Of a stretch of 64,000 nucleotides of DNA, positions 40,909 through 51,765 are shown piece by piece (the stretch's first letter is position 1; every line of letters begins with the position of its first letter). The notes below the pieces were generated by a model. It had not been told where the DNA came from. It did no database searches and saw nothing but the letters and a program-made list of their open reading frames with translations. The position numbers and the translations under genes are program-made. The stretch spans positions 1-64,000 of the forward strand of contig JALEZZ010000069.1 of NCBI GenBank assembly GCA_022773585.1. Reading direction: 5' to 3'. This DNA comes from Selenomonas sp. Its GTDB lineage: Bacteria > Bacillota > Negativicutes > Selenomonadales > Selenomonadaceae.

Positions 40909-42453
40909 ATGCCCAATCCCCCAGAAGAACTCCAGACGACCTGGCTCCGCATCCTCGAGAAGGTGCAGGAGTCGCTCTCGAAGGTCGCCTGCGAGAAATG
41001 GCTCGCGCCCGTGCGGCCGCTGCGCCTCGATGAAGCAGAGCTCGAGCTCGCCGCGCCGAATGATTTCGCGAAAGACTGGATCCTCAACCGCTACGTGCCG
41101 ATCCTCGAGGACGCCGTCAGCGACGTGCTCGGCAGCCCGCGCAAGATCACGATCATCTCGCTCGACCTGCCGCAGGCGACGGACGAGGATGCGCCCGAAG
41201 CGGAGCGCGCTGTCTCGCGCAAGGTGCAGAAAGCCGAGCGGGCCGCGAAAAGCTCGCGCCGCAGCACCGCAGGCGTCAGCGACGACGCCGTCCACGAGGA
41301 CGCGCCCGTACAGACGACGCTGCTTGGCGACGATGACGAAGCTGCAGAACCATCGGGCAGCGGACAGGGAAAAGGCGCGCGCGGCAAGGGCGCGGCCGAC
41401 CTGCCGTCGCCGATCGCGCCGGGCGACGCCTCGACGCTCAACCCGAAGTACACGTTCGAAACCTTTGTCACGGGCAAGAGCAACCAGCTCGCGCACGCCG
41501 CCTCGGTCTCGGTCGCCGAGAACCCGGGCCGCGGCTACAATCCGCTGTTCCTCTACGGCGGCGTCGGCCTCGGCAAGACGCATCTCATGCACGCCATCGG
41601 CCACCGCATCCTGGGCACCCATCCCGAGATGCGCGTCCTCTACGTTTCGAGCGAGAAATTCACGAACGAGCTCATCAACTCCATCCGCGACGGCCATCCC
41701 GAGCGCTTCCGCGACAAGTACCGCACGATCGACGTGCTCATGGTCGATGACATCCAGTTCATCTCCGGCAAGACGAGCACGCAGGAAGAATTCTTCCACA
41801 CGTTCAACGCGCTCCATGACGCGGGCAAGCAGATCATCCTTTCGTCCGACCGCCCGCCGAAAGAAGTCGAGAAGCTCGAAGAACGCCTGCGCTCGCGCTT
41901 CGAGTGGGGCCTCATCACCGACATCCAGGCGCCGGATCTCGAGACGCGCATCGCCATCCTGCGCAAGAAAGCAATGGTCGACCAGATCGACGTGCCGAAC
42001 GACGTCATGTTCTCCATCGCGAACCGCATCGACACGAACATCCGTGAGCTCGAAGGCGCGCTGACGCGCGTCGTCGCCTACGCCTCGCTGACGAAGCAGC
42101 CCGTCACGACGGAGCTCGTGGCCGAGGCCCTCAAGGATCTCTTCCCCGCTGGCGGCGAGCGCGAGGTCACGCTCGAGATCATCCAGGAAATCGTCGCGTC
42201 GTACTTCCAGATTCCGGTCGACGACCTCCATTCGAAGAAGCGCAGCCGCAGCATCGCGTTCCCGCGGCAGATTGCCATGTACCTCTGCCGCGAGCTGACG
42301 GAGAGCAGCCTGCCGTCCATCGGCCAGTTCTTCGGCGGCCGCGACCACACGACGGTGCTGCACGCCTACGACAAGATCAAGACGGAGAAAGAGACGGACG
42401 ACAAGCTCGCGAAGATTCTCACGGAGCTCGTCGCACGCATCCAGAAGATGTAG
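40909..42453 (+). CDS. dnaA: Chromosomal replication initiator DnaA
   Basis: 514 residues, longer than the usual about 450 because of an extended linker (domain II, about 85-175, with [20 protein letters not shown]). AAA+ domain with [10 protein letters not shown] (Walker A, about 215-225), LMVDDIQFI (Walker B, about 277), and the C-terminal helix-turn-helix with [21 protein letters not shown] (DnaA-box signature, about 470). AGAAAGGAAC precedes the ATG. DnaA boxes lie on both sides, so autoregulation is expected. Confidence 0.98.
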   Translation: MPNPPEELQTTWLRILEKVQESLSKVACEKWLAPVRPLRLDEAELELAAPNDFAKDWILNRYVPILEDAVSDVLGSPRKITIISLDLPQATDEDAPEAERAVSRKVQKAERAAKSSRRSTAGVSDDAVHEDAPVQTTLLGDDDEAAEPSGSGQGKGARGKGAADLPSPIAPGDASTLNPKYTFETFVTGKSNQLAHAASVSVAENPGRGYNPLFLYGGVGLGKTHLMHAIGHRILGTHPEMRVLYVSSEKFTNELINSIRDGHPERFRDKYRTIDVLMVDDIQFISGKTSTQEEFFHTFNALHDAGKQIILSSDRPPKEVEKLEERLRSRFEWGLITDIQAPDLETRIAILRKKAMVDQIDVPNDVMFSIANRIDTNIRELEGALTRVVAYASLTKQPVTTELVAEALKDLFPAGGEREVTLEIIQEIVASYFQIPVDDLHSKKRSRSIAFPRQIAMYLCRELTESSLPSIGQFFGGRDHTTVLHAYDKIKTEKETDDKLAKILTELVARIQKM

Positions 42454-42471
42454 AAGATGGAACCAGAGGCC

Positions 42472-42713
42472 TGTGGATAACGTTGTGCGCAGGCCTTTTG
42501 ATATCCTGTCGATGAAATGTGGATAACCCGTCCCTGTGCGTTTCTCTGTGGACAGTGTGGATAACCGCACAAAATTCCGACCGCGTTTCCCACAGGTCTT
42601 TCCACAGCCTTCCAGTGGATTTCATCGAGGCTTCCGGCACTTATCCACTTTTTCACAGGCCCTACGACTACGACAACTATTTTTTATAAGATTTTACGCC
42701 CTATTAAAAACAA
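42472..42713. other. oriC: oriC, downstream part (dnaA-dnaN gap)
   Basis: Perfect DnaA boxes at 42472-42480, 42518-42526 and 42556-42564 (all TGTGGATAA) and near matches at 42547-42555 and 42641-42649. They are followed by an AT-rich tract (about 42679-42713) that is a good candidate for the unwinding element. The split around dnaA resembles the bipartite origin of B. subtilis. Confidence 0.88.
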
Positions 42714-42730
42714 AGAGAGCGAGGCACGAA

Positions 42731-43843
42731 ATGAAATTCACCTGTCCGAAGCCAGAATTCCTGTCCGCCATCGGAGCGGTCAGCAAGGCCATCGCATCGA
42801 AACCCCAGACGCCCATCCTTTCCGGCATCTATCTAAGAGCAGAAGGCAGCCAGCTCGAACTCCAGGCCACCGACTATGAAATCGGCATCATCTACCAGCT
42901 CGAAGCCGACATCGAAGAACCGGGACAGCTCGTGCTCTCCGGGCGCTATCTGCAGGAAGTCGTGCGGCGTCTCCCGAGCGATACCGTCCGCATCGATTAC
43001 GACAGCCAGGAAAAAATCACGCACATCCAGGGCGGCAATGCCAACTACACGCTGCGCTCCATGAACGCCAGCGAATACCCCGGCGTCCACCGTCTCGAAG
43101 GCGATCTTCACTTCACGCTCAAGGACAACCTCCTGCGCTCCCTGTTTAAGAAAACGGTCTTCGCCTGCTCGAACGACGAAAGCCGTCCCGTCTTCACGGG
43201 CGTCAACATGGACATCAACGACACATCCATCACACTCGCTGGCACGAATACGCACCGGCTCGCTGTAAAAAAGACCGTCCTCGAAACGCCGGTCGGCACG
43301 ATGAAGCTCATCATCCCGGCGAAAACACTTCAGGAGCTCCTGCACATCCTGACGTCCGAAGTCCCGAGCGATGTCGAAATCACCTGCTCATTCAACCAGA
43401 TCAGCTTCCAGTACGAAAACATCTACCTCACGGGACGCCTCATCGAAGGCGCATTCCCATCGTTCGCGAACGTCATCCCGAAGAATGCAGCCACCCGCGT
43501 CACCATGGACACGGCAGAACTCATCGCCGCGATGGATCGCGTCTACCTCATCAGCCGCACGGGCGACTACAACGTCGTCAAGCTCAGCTTCGCCGATGGC
43601 AACCTCCACATCTCCTCGAGCAACCCCGACATCGGCATGGCGGAAGAGAACATCCCCGCAGACATCGAAGGCCCGGGCATCGACATCGCCTTCAACGCGG
43701 CCTACCTCGTCGATGCCCTCAAAGTTCTCGAGAGCAAGCGCTGCACATTCGCCCTCACGAAACCCCTCGCGCCCGTCCTCGTCACCGAGCCCGATGACCC
43801 CGATTTCATCTACGTCGTCACGCCGATGAGAACTGCGCATTGA
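42731..43843 (+). CDS. dnaN: DNA polymerase III beta sliding clamp
   Basis: 370 residues, three clamp domains: MKFTCPKPEFLSAIGAVSKAIASKPQTPILSGI at the start, SGRYLQEVVRRLP, FTGVNMD, LAGTNTHRLAVKK, and the C-terminal VYVVTPMR-like end (DFIYVVTPMRTAH). Ring clamp for polymerase III and repair proteins. Second gene of the dnaA run. Confidence 0.97.
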   Translation: MKFTCPKPEFLSAIGAVSKAIASKPQTPILSGIYLRAEGSQLELQATDYEIGIIYQLEADIEEPGQLVLSGRYLQEVVRRLPSDTVRIDYDSQEKITHIQGGNANYTLRSMNASEYPGVHRLEGDLHFTLKDNLLRSLFKKTVFACSNDESRPVFTGVNMDINDTSITLAGTNTHRLAVKKTVLETPVGTMKLIIPAKTLQELLHILTSEVPSDVEITCSFNQISFQYENIYLTGRLIEGAFPSFANVIPKNAATRVTMDTAELIAAMDRVYLISRTGDYNVVKLSFADGNLHISSSNPDIGMAEENIPADIEGPGIDIAFNAAYLVDALKVLESKRCTFALTKPLAPVLVTEPDDPDFIYVVTPMRTAH

Positions 43844-43925
43844 TGCGGGTTTATTGTAGCAGAAAATACATATTGAAATAATAAAATAACACCACTATTG
43901 ATTTTTCGAAACAGAGGAGCACATC

Positions 43926-44150
43926 ATGGAACCAGAGAAAATCGCCATTGATACCGACACCATCCAGCTCGACCAGTTCCTCAAATGGGCCGGCGTCACC
44001 ACCACGGGCGGAGACATCCGCATCCTGCTCGAAAACCGCCAGATCAAGCGCAACGGCGAGACCGAAAGCGCCAAGCGCCGCAAGCTCGTTCCAGGGGACG
44101 TCATTGAAGTCGAAGGCGTGGGCAGTTATGAAGTCGTAAAAGATCAATAA
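43926..44150 (+). CDS. yaaA: S4-domain RNA-binding protein YaaA
   Basis: 74 residues: IQLDQFLKWAGVTTTGGDIRILLENRQIKRNGE and RKLVPGDVIEVEG, the S4 fold seen in the small protein between dnaN and recF of Firmicutes. Likely binds ribosomal RNA. GAGGAGCAC precedes the ATG. Confidence 0.93.
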   Translation: MEPEKIAIDTDTIQLDQFLKWAGVTTTGGDIRILLENRQIKRNGETESAKRRKLVPGDVIEVEGVGSYEVVKDQ

Positions 44151-44160
44151 CGTATCTTTG

Positions 44161-44329
44161 GGAGGCTGCGAGGGATGGCAGCGCACGGAGGGAGGAGCCT
44201 ATTTGGAGGTTCACCGAAAGAGGCATGAACCCAATGGCTGAATCGGGTGCTTGTCGTAGGTATCCCATCGAAAGACGTCATGCCGACGAGAGCGACGACC
44301 GGAGCCAGCAGCCATCCCTCGCAGCCTCC
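44161..44329. repeat. 19-bp perfect inverted repeat around about 130 bases, upstream of recF
   Basis: GGAGGCTGCGAGGGATGGC (44161-44179) and its exact complement (44311-44329). The enclosed DNA has further short complementary pieces (GGCATG..CATGCC). It lies in the yaaA-recF leader. Confidence 0.6.
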
Positions 44330-44351
44330 CCTACCACGAAAGGAACTCCTC

Positions 44352-45587
44352 ATGCAAGTCACCGCCCTCCACCTCAAAAACTTCCGCAACTATGCCGACC
44401 TGACGCTCGCACTCTCGTCCGGCATCAACATCTTCCTCGGCGCGAACGCGCAGGGCAAGACCAACATCCTCGAGGCCATCTGCTACGCCTCGCTTGGCCG
44501 CTCCCACCGCACGCACCAGGACAGCGACCTCATCCGCTTTTCTGAGCCGGCTGGAATCCTCCAGCTGGCCTTTTCGCGTCGTGACGTCCCGAGCCGCATC
44601 GACATCCAGCTCCCGCGCAAAGGCCGCCGGAAGCTCGTCCTCAACGGCCAGTCCATCCGTCCGAAAGACCTCGTCGGCAGCCTCAACACCGTCCTCTTCT
44701 CCCCGGAAGATCTCTTCCTCATCAAAGGCGCTCCCGCTGGCCGCCGCCACTTCCTCGACAGCGAAATCTCGCAGGCGAGCCCCGCCTACTATCATGAGCT
44801 CCTGACCTACAATCGCCTGCTCCAGCAGCGCAACACGCTCCTCAAGCGCATCCGCGAGCATCACGCCTCGCCCGCGCTCCTCGCCCCTTGGGATCCCCAG
44901 CTTGCCAGGAGCGCGGCCAAAATCACAAAGAAGCGCCAGGAAGCCGTCAAAAAACTCCACATGCTTGCGAATCTCATGCAGCGAAAGATTTCTGGCAGCA
45001 AGGAGAATCTCAGCCTGACATACGAGATTCACGGGCTCGAAAGGAACGACAGTATCTTCGAGCGGCAGCGGGAAACCATAAGGAATCCGTTAAGCAGGAG
45101 CGTGGATTCCGTTGGTTCCCCGCTGCCGACGGACACGAAAAAAACATCCACAATCGAACAACCTCCCACCTCGAACCAAGTGACATCTCCCCTAGAATCA
45201 TGGTATAATAAGAGACTGGAAGAGCGTCACGAACTCGACATTCTGCGCGGCGTCACGAGCGTCGGCCCGCACCGCGACGACCTCGCCATGGCCGTCAACG
45301 GCATCGACCTCCGCGCCTACGGATCGCAGGGCCAGCAGCGCACCGGCGCCCTCGCCCTCAAGCTCGCCGAGCTCGAATTCCTCCGCTCCGAGACGGGAGA
45401 ATACCCGATCCTGCTCCTCGACGACGTCATGAGCGAACTCGACGCCAGCCGCCGCGAAGCCCTGCTCGCCTTTCTCCAAAGAGAGCACATCCAGACCATC
45501 GTCACCGCGACCGACGCCGCGTACTTCCCGCGGGACGATTTCGGAACGGTGTACCATGTCGAGAACGGGAACGTGACGAAGGCGTAG
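44352..45587 (+). CDS. recF: DNA replication and repair protein RecF with in-frame palindromic insertion
   Basis: SMC-like ATPase that helps RecA loading at gaps. 411 residues from the ATG at 44352, about 40 longer than usual. Motifs: LHLKNFRNYADLTL (2-20), GANAQGKTNILEAICYASLGRSHRT (Walker A), YGSQGQQRTGALALKLAELEF (signature), ILLLDDVMSELDASRREALL (Walker B). Residues about 238-259 come from a palindromic repeat (45063-45128), placed in the coil region before LEERHELDILRGVTSVGPHRDD, away from the catalytic motifs. Confidence 0.95.
   Translation: MQVTALHLKNFRNYADLTLALSSGINIFLGANAQGKTNILEAICYASLGRSHRTHQDSDLIRFSEPAGILQLAFSRRDVPSRIDIQLPRKGRRKLVLNGQSIRPKDLVGSLNTVLFSPEDLFLIKGAPAGRRHFLDSEISQASPAYYHELLTYNRLLQQRNTLLKRIREHHASPALLAPWDPQLARSAAKITKKRQEAVKKLHMLANLMQRKISGSKENLSLTYEIHGLERNDSIFERQRETIRNPLSRSVDSVGSPLPTDTKKTSTIEQPPTSNQVTSPLESWYNKRLEERHELDILRGVTSVGPHRDDLAMAVNGIDLRAYGSQGQQRTGALALKLAELEFLRSETGEYPILLLDDVMSELDASRREALLAFLQREHIQTIVTATDAAYFPRDDFGTVYHVENGNVTKA
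45063..45128. repeat. GGAATCC-core palindrome, copy in recF
   Basis: Arms CGGCAGCGGGAAACC / GGTTCCCCGCTGCCG around the core ATAAGGAATCCGTTAAG..CGTGGATTCCGTT. 66 bases, 22 codons. Confidence 0.8.
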
Positions 45588-45761
45588 CAGTGCGCGGGAC
45601 GGCTGGCGCCCCACCGCCAGCCCCCGAGACGCTGGTGGCACGACAGAGACGATAGCAGCGGCCGCCCGCCCAGGGCGGAGCTTGGAAGAATAGGGATGCA
45701 AAGAAGCGAAAAAACTGATATGCAGCCCCCTCAAGAGGCAGTGTCATAAAGTTCAGAGTCA

Positions 45762-45952
45762 GGCCCCCTCTAGAGGGGGCTGTCAGCGAAGCTGACTGGG
45801 GGAGTGGCGAAGGTAGGTGTAATCTCATCTGATGATTGTTGTCTGCGAAGATATGATTTTTTCTTCGCAGATGATAATCGTACAAATTGTTTGTTCCTAC
45901 CTCCGCCACTCCCACCACCGCTTCGCGGTCCCCCTCCCTCTAGAGGGAGGCT
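45762..45952. repeat. MITE-like family, complete element, core type A
   Basis: CCCCCTCTAGAGGGGG, GTCAGCGAAGCTGAC, GTGGCGAAGGTAG, TGCGAAGATATGATTTTTTC, TTCGCAGATGATAATCG, CTACCTCCGCCACTCCC, CCACCGCTTCGCGG, CTCCCTCTAGAGGGAG. Before it (45588-45761) lies GC-rich DNA with no gene that I can support. Confidence 0.92.
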
Positions 45953-46038
45953 GAAGTTTGAGAGCTCTTCGGCTTTTATGACATCGCCTTTTGAGGGGAT
46001 TTTTTGATAAAATGATTTTGAGGAATGAGGGATCATTT

Positions 46039-46428
46039 ATGAGTTTGCGCGAATATCGTTACAGCACCTTTGCCCAGTCTCGCGCCAAATCCCTCCGCCG
46101 CAACATGACCCCTTCCGAGCGCCATCTCTGGTATGACTTCCTCAAAACCTATCCCGTCCGCTTCTGGAAGCAGCGGCCCATCGGGCCGTACATCGTCGAC
46201 TTCCTCTGCTACGACGCCGCGCTCATCGTCGAGCTCGACGGCAGCTCGCATGATATGGAGGGGCAGTACGACCACGACGAGCGGCGGACGCATTATCTAA
46301 AGAACCACGGCTTCCGCGTCCTGCGGCTCGGCAACTACGACGTTCAGAAGCGTTTCGAGGAAGTCCGTGCGTTTATCGACAGAGCCGTGAAAGACAAAAG
46401 CATCGAGGGACGTTTTTCGAGTCGGTAG
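46039..46428 (+). CDS. DUF559 endonuclease-like protein, copy 2
   Basis: 129 residues, a close paralogue of 19656-20051: EYRYSTFAQSRAKSLRRNMTPSERHLWYDFLK, RPIGPYIVDFLCYDAALIVELDGSSHD, YLKNHGFRVLRLGNYDV. It breaks the usual recF-remB-gyrB order together with repeats, so it is probably an insertion. GAGG precedes the ATG by about nine bases. A complete type A element ends 87 bases upstream. Confidence 0.8.
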   Translation: MSLREYRYSTFAQSRAKSLRRNMTPSERHLWYDFLKTYPVRFWKQRPIGPYIVDFLCYDAALIVELDGSSHDMEGQYDHDERRTHYLKNHGFRVLRLGNYDVQKRFEEVRAFIDRAVKDKSIEGRFSSR

Positions 46429-46560
46429 ATCATCTTTTCCTCTCTCAAGCTTCCTTTTTTCCACGAAAGCGAGCCCATCTTCGGGCTGGCAGGGAAAATC
46501 ATAAGGAATCCTCCAAGTAAAGCCGAACGTTTGCGCCCGTCTGAGCGAAGTCATTTCTTC

Positions 46561-46634
46561 GGGCGTGGGAGGGAGACCATAAGGAATCCGTTAAGGAATC
46601 GTCCGTGGATTCCGTTGGTCTCCCTCCTACGCCC
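46561..46634. repeat. GGAATCC-core palindrome, intergenic copy
   Basis: Arms GGGCGTGGGAGGGAGACC / GGTCTCCCTCCTACGCCC around CATAAGGAATCCGTTAAGG, AATCGTCCGTGGATTCCG. A lone half core (CATAAGGAATCC) lies at about 46499-46510. Confidence 0.8.
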
Positions 46635-46678
46635 GCGACCGCGAACCTATCTTAGAAGCGAAAAGGAGGCCCCCTTTC

Positions 46679-47632
46679 ATGCATGACATCCGCACGCCTG
46701 GCATCGAGGCGGCCTCCCGCATCCTGCCGAAGTCCATCCATGCCCTCGGCCCGGCCGTCGAACGGCTCTATTACTGCCACAGCGTCCTCTTCCACTGGCC
46801 GCAGATCGTGGGGCAGGCCATCGCGGCCAATGTCGAGGCCGTGCGCATCGTGAAAAAGACGCTCTGGCTCTATTCGTACGATGCGACGTGGCGCAACCAG
46901 ATCCAGATGATGCAGCTCGATGTCCTGCAGAAGGTCAATAATTTTGCGGGCGAGGCGCTCGTCAGCGAGCTCCGCTTCGCGCGGTCGGGACGCGAAAAGA
47001 TGCAGCTGCGGGACGAGCCGATGGAGGCGCTCGACTACCGCACGCTGCTGCCGAAAGTGAATCTCACGGACGAAGAAATCGCAGCTGTCCGCGCAGAGGT
47101 CGCGGCCGTCGAGGACGACACGCTGCGCGACCATCTTTTCCGCGTCTCGCTGAAGCAGGCAAAGCTCCAGCATCTTCTCAAGAGCCTCGGCTACCATCCA
47201 TGCGAAGACTGCGGCAGTCTCACAGAGCCCGAGCGCACGCGCTGCGAGCTCTGCGAGCGGAAGCATGAGGAGGCCGTGCGCTCGGCTGTCCGGCGCTATC
47301 TCGAAGACATCCCGTGGGCGCGCTTTGGCGAAGTGCTGGCAGACATCCCCGAGGCGACGCCAGAGATGCTGGCCTCCGTCCGCGCGTCGTACGTGCAGCA
47401 GCTCGCCTCGACCGTGCTCCTCGCCGAGCCAAATACGATGCAGGCGAAGACGCTGACGATGGCGTTCCAGTGCGTGCCGCCCGAGCAGCTCACGGAAGAC
47501 CTCGTGCGGCGGACGCTCTACCGGCTGAGGTATGATTTGGCAAAACCGAAGGAGTGGAAACCGGTACGAAGATACGAATATATTTCGTGGGGGAGAAAAA
47601 AAGTCGCACCGGCGCAAGAAACATCGAGCTGA
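46679..47632 (+). CDS. DUF721 (DciA-like) protein with zinc-ribbon region
   Basis: 317 residues. The first about 100 carry the DUF721 pattern (LFHWPQIVGQAIAANVEAVRIVKKTLWLYSYDATWRNQIQMMQLDVLQKVNNFAGEALVSELRF), a fold shared with DciA, the helicase loader of many bacteria. The rest adds a CxxC..CxxC element (CEDCGSLTEPERTRCELC, about 180) and helical sequence not typical for the family. Position between recF and gyrB is usual for DUF721 in Firmicutes. AAAGGAGG precedes the ATG. Confidence 0.85.
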   Translation: MHDIRTPGIEAASRILPKSIHALGPAVERLYYCHSVLFHWPQIVGQAIAANVEAVRIVKKTLWLYSYDATWRNQIQMMQLDVLQKVNNFAGEALVSELRFARSGREKMQLRDEPMEALDYRTLLPKVNLTDEEIAAVRAEVAAVEDDTLRDHLFRVSLKQAKLQHLLKSLGYHPCEDCGSLTEPERTRCELCERKHEEAVRSAVRRYLEDIPWARFGEVLADIPEATPEMLASVRASYVQQLASTVLLAEPNTMQAKTLTMAFQCVPPEQLTEDLVRRTLYRLRYDLAKPKEWKPVRRYEYISWGRKKVAPAQETSS

Positions 47633-47650
47633 TTGTCAAGACGTACAAGC

Positions 47651-47696
47651 GACTCCCCCCGCCCTTCGGGCCCGTCCCCCCTCTAGAAGGGGGCAG
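47651..47696. repeat. MITE-like family, terminal fragment
   Basis: GACTCCCCCCGCCCTTCGGGC, CCCCCCTCTAGAAGGGGGC; one end only. Confidence 0.75.
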
Positions 47697-47753
47697 GGAA
47701 TTCGTGAGGCTCCGTTCCTTTGGTGAATACGACGAAAAAAGCAGGTGGCATTT

Positions 47754-48035
47754 ATGTTTTTACACTTGGGCAACAACCTCTCCGTGCGGGCGGCGGATGT
47801 CGTGTCGATTCACGACATGAAGCTCTTTTTGCCCGGCGGGCCGTCGCGATCGTTCTTTGAGAGCGCGCAGGCGGCGGGGCGCGTGCGGAGCCTGACGGGC
47901 GGCCGCCCGCCGAAGTCCCTCGTCATCACGCGGGACGCCATCTACCTTTCCGCGATATCTCCCGCGACGCTTCTCAGGCGTGCGCGTTCATCCTATACAT
48001 TTGTCGAAAACAGCAAGAAATCATCGAAATCATAA
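47754..48035 (+). CDS. remB: Extracellular matrix regulator RemB (DUF370)
   Basis: 93 residues beginning MFLHLGNNLSVRAADVVSIHDM with SLVITRDAIYLSAISPATLLRR, the RemB pattern; in B. subtilis the gene is also between recF and gyrB. DNA-binding helper of biofilm gene control there. AGGTGG is five bases before the ATG. Its end is 28 bases from gyrB. Confidence 0.87.
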   Translation: MFLHLGNNLSVRAADVVSIHDMKLFLPGGPSRSFFESAQAAGRVRSLTGGRPPKSLVITRDAIYLSAISPATLLRRARSSYTFVENSKKSSKS

Positions 48036-48051
48036 GATCGAAAGAAGATAG

Positions 48052-50121
<2,070 letters not shown>

Positions 50122-50246
50122 TTTGGGGAGCTCCCTCCCGCGCCCTGCGTCCACCACCGCCCCCCATAGGCTATCGTCGCTGTCGGGCGGGCGTGCAGGC
50201 CGCCGCCGGGAATGCCTTCGCCGTTCAAATCGTACGATGCGTCAGT

Positions 50247-50304
50247 TCCTACCTCCGACACACCTCCAGTCGCCTACGGAGACAGCCCCCTCTGAGAGGG
50301 GGCC
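50247..50304. repeat. MITE-like family, half element, core type A
   Basis: CCTACCTCCGACACACC, AGTCGCCTACGGAGAC, CCCCCTCTGAGAGGGGG. Lies after gyrB; bases 50122-50246 hold no gene. Confidence 0.82.
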
Positions 50305-50363
50305 AGGCATAGTAGCAATGTTTGGCATCCATTCGGAAGAAACGGAGATGTGTTTATATCCTT

Positions 50364-50579
50364 GCCTCCCTCTCAGAGGGAGGGGGACCGCGAAGCGGTG
50401 GTGGGAGTCCCTTGCAGGACAAGACAAAAAATAAGACGTGACTTCCGCGGGTGCGATGAAATAGGCAGTACCTTTTCGATTTCGCACCCGCGGGATTCAC
50501 GTCTTTCTGTTTCATGATTTTCCGCAGGGGACTCCCCCCGCCGCTCACGCGGCCCGTCCCCCCTCAATGAGGGGGGCTG
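50364..50579. repeat. MITE-like family, complete element, core type B
   Basis: CTCCCTCTCAGAGGGAG, ACCGCGAAGCGGT, GGGAGTCCCTTGCAGGACA, CTTCCGCGGGTGCG .. CGCACCCGCGGGATTCACG, GCAGGGGACTCCCC, CCGCTCACGCGG, CCCCCCTCAATGAGGGGGG. A model copy of type B. Confidence 0.93.
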
Positions 50580-50694
50580 CAGGATGAGATCAGTTCGGCA
50601 ATCGAAAGGTTCTTCCTCATTTTTTCAGAAAAGACCTCTATACTAGAAAAAGACAAAAGGTAAAGATTCAGTTTTCCCAAAGGGGGCATCCCTC

Positions 50695-51546
50695 ATGAAT
50701 ACGATGAAGACACTTCTTTTGATGGCACTCCTCACCGGCATCATGGTTGCGGTCGGCGGGGCGGTCGGCGGGTCGTCGGGGGCTTCGCTGATGCTCGTGA
50801 TCTCGCTTGCGATGAATTTCGGCACGTACTGGTTCAGCGCGCCGATGGTGCTGCGTTCGTATGGCGCGCAGGAAATCGCGCGCGAGGACGCGCCGGAGCT
50901 CTACGGGCTCATCGAAAATCTCGCGCAGCGGGCAAATCTCCCGATGCCGACGGTCGCCGTCATCGAGAGCGACGTGCCGAATGCGTTCGCGACGGGGCGC
51001 AATCCCGAGCATGCGGCTGTCGCCGTGACGACGGGCATCCTGCGCGTGCTGAACTACGAGGAACTCTCGGGCGTGCTCGCGCACGAGCTGACGCATGTGA
51101 AGAACCGCGACATCCTGACGTCGAGCATCGCGGCGGCCATCGCTGGCGTCATTTCTTGGACGGCGCAGATGGCGTTCTTCTTCGGCGGGCGCAGCGACGA
51201 TGACGACGGCGGCGGGCTCGGCGGCCTCGTCACGATTCTCCTCGCGCCGATCGCGGCCGGCCTGATCCAGATGGCGATTTCGCGCAGCCGCGAATACGCG
51301 GCCGACGAAGGCGGCGGCGACCTCTGCGGCAACCCGCGCTACCTTGCGAAAGCGCTTGAAAAGCTCGACTACTACGCGAAGCACGGCGACGTCATGCAGG
51401 ATGCGACGCCTGCGACGGCGCATATGTTCATCATCAACCCGTTCGAGGGCGTCGGCTCGAAAATCGCGAACCTCTACTCCACCCATCCCGCGACGGAAGA
51501 CCGCATCGCGCGGCTCAATGAGCAGGCGCGGCGGATCGGACGGTGA
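50695..51546 (+). CDS. htpX: Zinc metalloprotease HtpX
   Basis: 283 residues; two N-terminal membrane helices (TLLLMALLTGIMVAVGGAVGG; LMLVISLAMNFGTYWFSAP), the zinc site HELTH (about 129-133, SGVLAHELTHVKNRDIL), two more hydrophobic segments, and the third ligand in SREYAADEGG. Membrane quality-control protease. Single gene with a full repeat on each side. AAAGGGGGC precedes the ATG. Confidence 0.95.
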   Translation: MNTMKTLLLMALLTGIMVAVGGAVGGSSGASLMLVISLAMNFGTYWFSAPMVLRSYGAQEIAREDAPELYGLIENLAQRANLPMPTVAVIESDVPNAFATGRNPEHAAVAVTTGILRVLNYEELSGVLAHELTHVKNRDILTSSIAAAIAGVISWTAQMAFFFGGRSDDDDGGGLGGLVTILLAPIAAGLIQMAISRSREYAADEGGGDLCGNPRYLAKALEKLDYYAKHGDVMQDATPATAHMFIINPFEGVGSKIANLYSTHPATEDRIARLNEQARRIGR

Positions 51547-51548
51547 AA

Positions 51549-51754
51549 GGCCCCCTCTAGAGGGGGCTGCCGAGCGAATGCGAGGCTGGGGGAGTAGTAG
51601 GGAGAACAAGCCGAACGAGCATATGAAAATGCTGCTAAAGCATCATGTTGTAATCATGACGTGGTGCCTTAGCAGCATTTCTTTATCTTGATAGTTTTCA
51701 GCATCCAACTACTCCCCCCGCCCTTCGGGCCCGTCCCCCCTCTGGAGGGGGGCT
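51549..51754. repeat. MITE-like family, complete element, core type C
   Basis: CCCCCTCTAGAGGGGG, GAGCGAATGCGAGGC, TGGGGGAGTAGTAGGGAG, inner hairpin (AAATGCTGCTAAAGCA .. TGCCTTAGCAGCATTT), TTTTCAGCATCCAACTACTCC, CCGCCCTTCGGGC, CCCCCCTCTGGAGGGGGG. Confidence 0.9.
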
Positions 51755-51765
51755 GAAGGAATGAG

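Noticed and set aside
40522-42570. Minus-strand frame of 682 codons opposite dnaA and the origin
   Set aside because: Shadow of dnaA; Arg/Ala/Asp-rich with no family motif, and it crosses DnaA-box clusters.
45588-45700. Similarity between the GC-rich tails after recF and after gyrB (50122-50225)
   Set aside because: Only short common words such as GACGATAGC; not enough to call a repeat.
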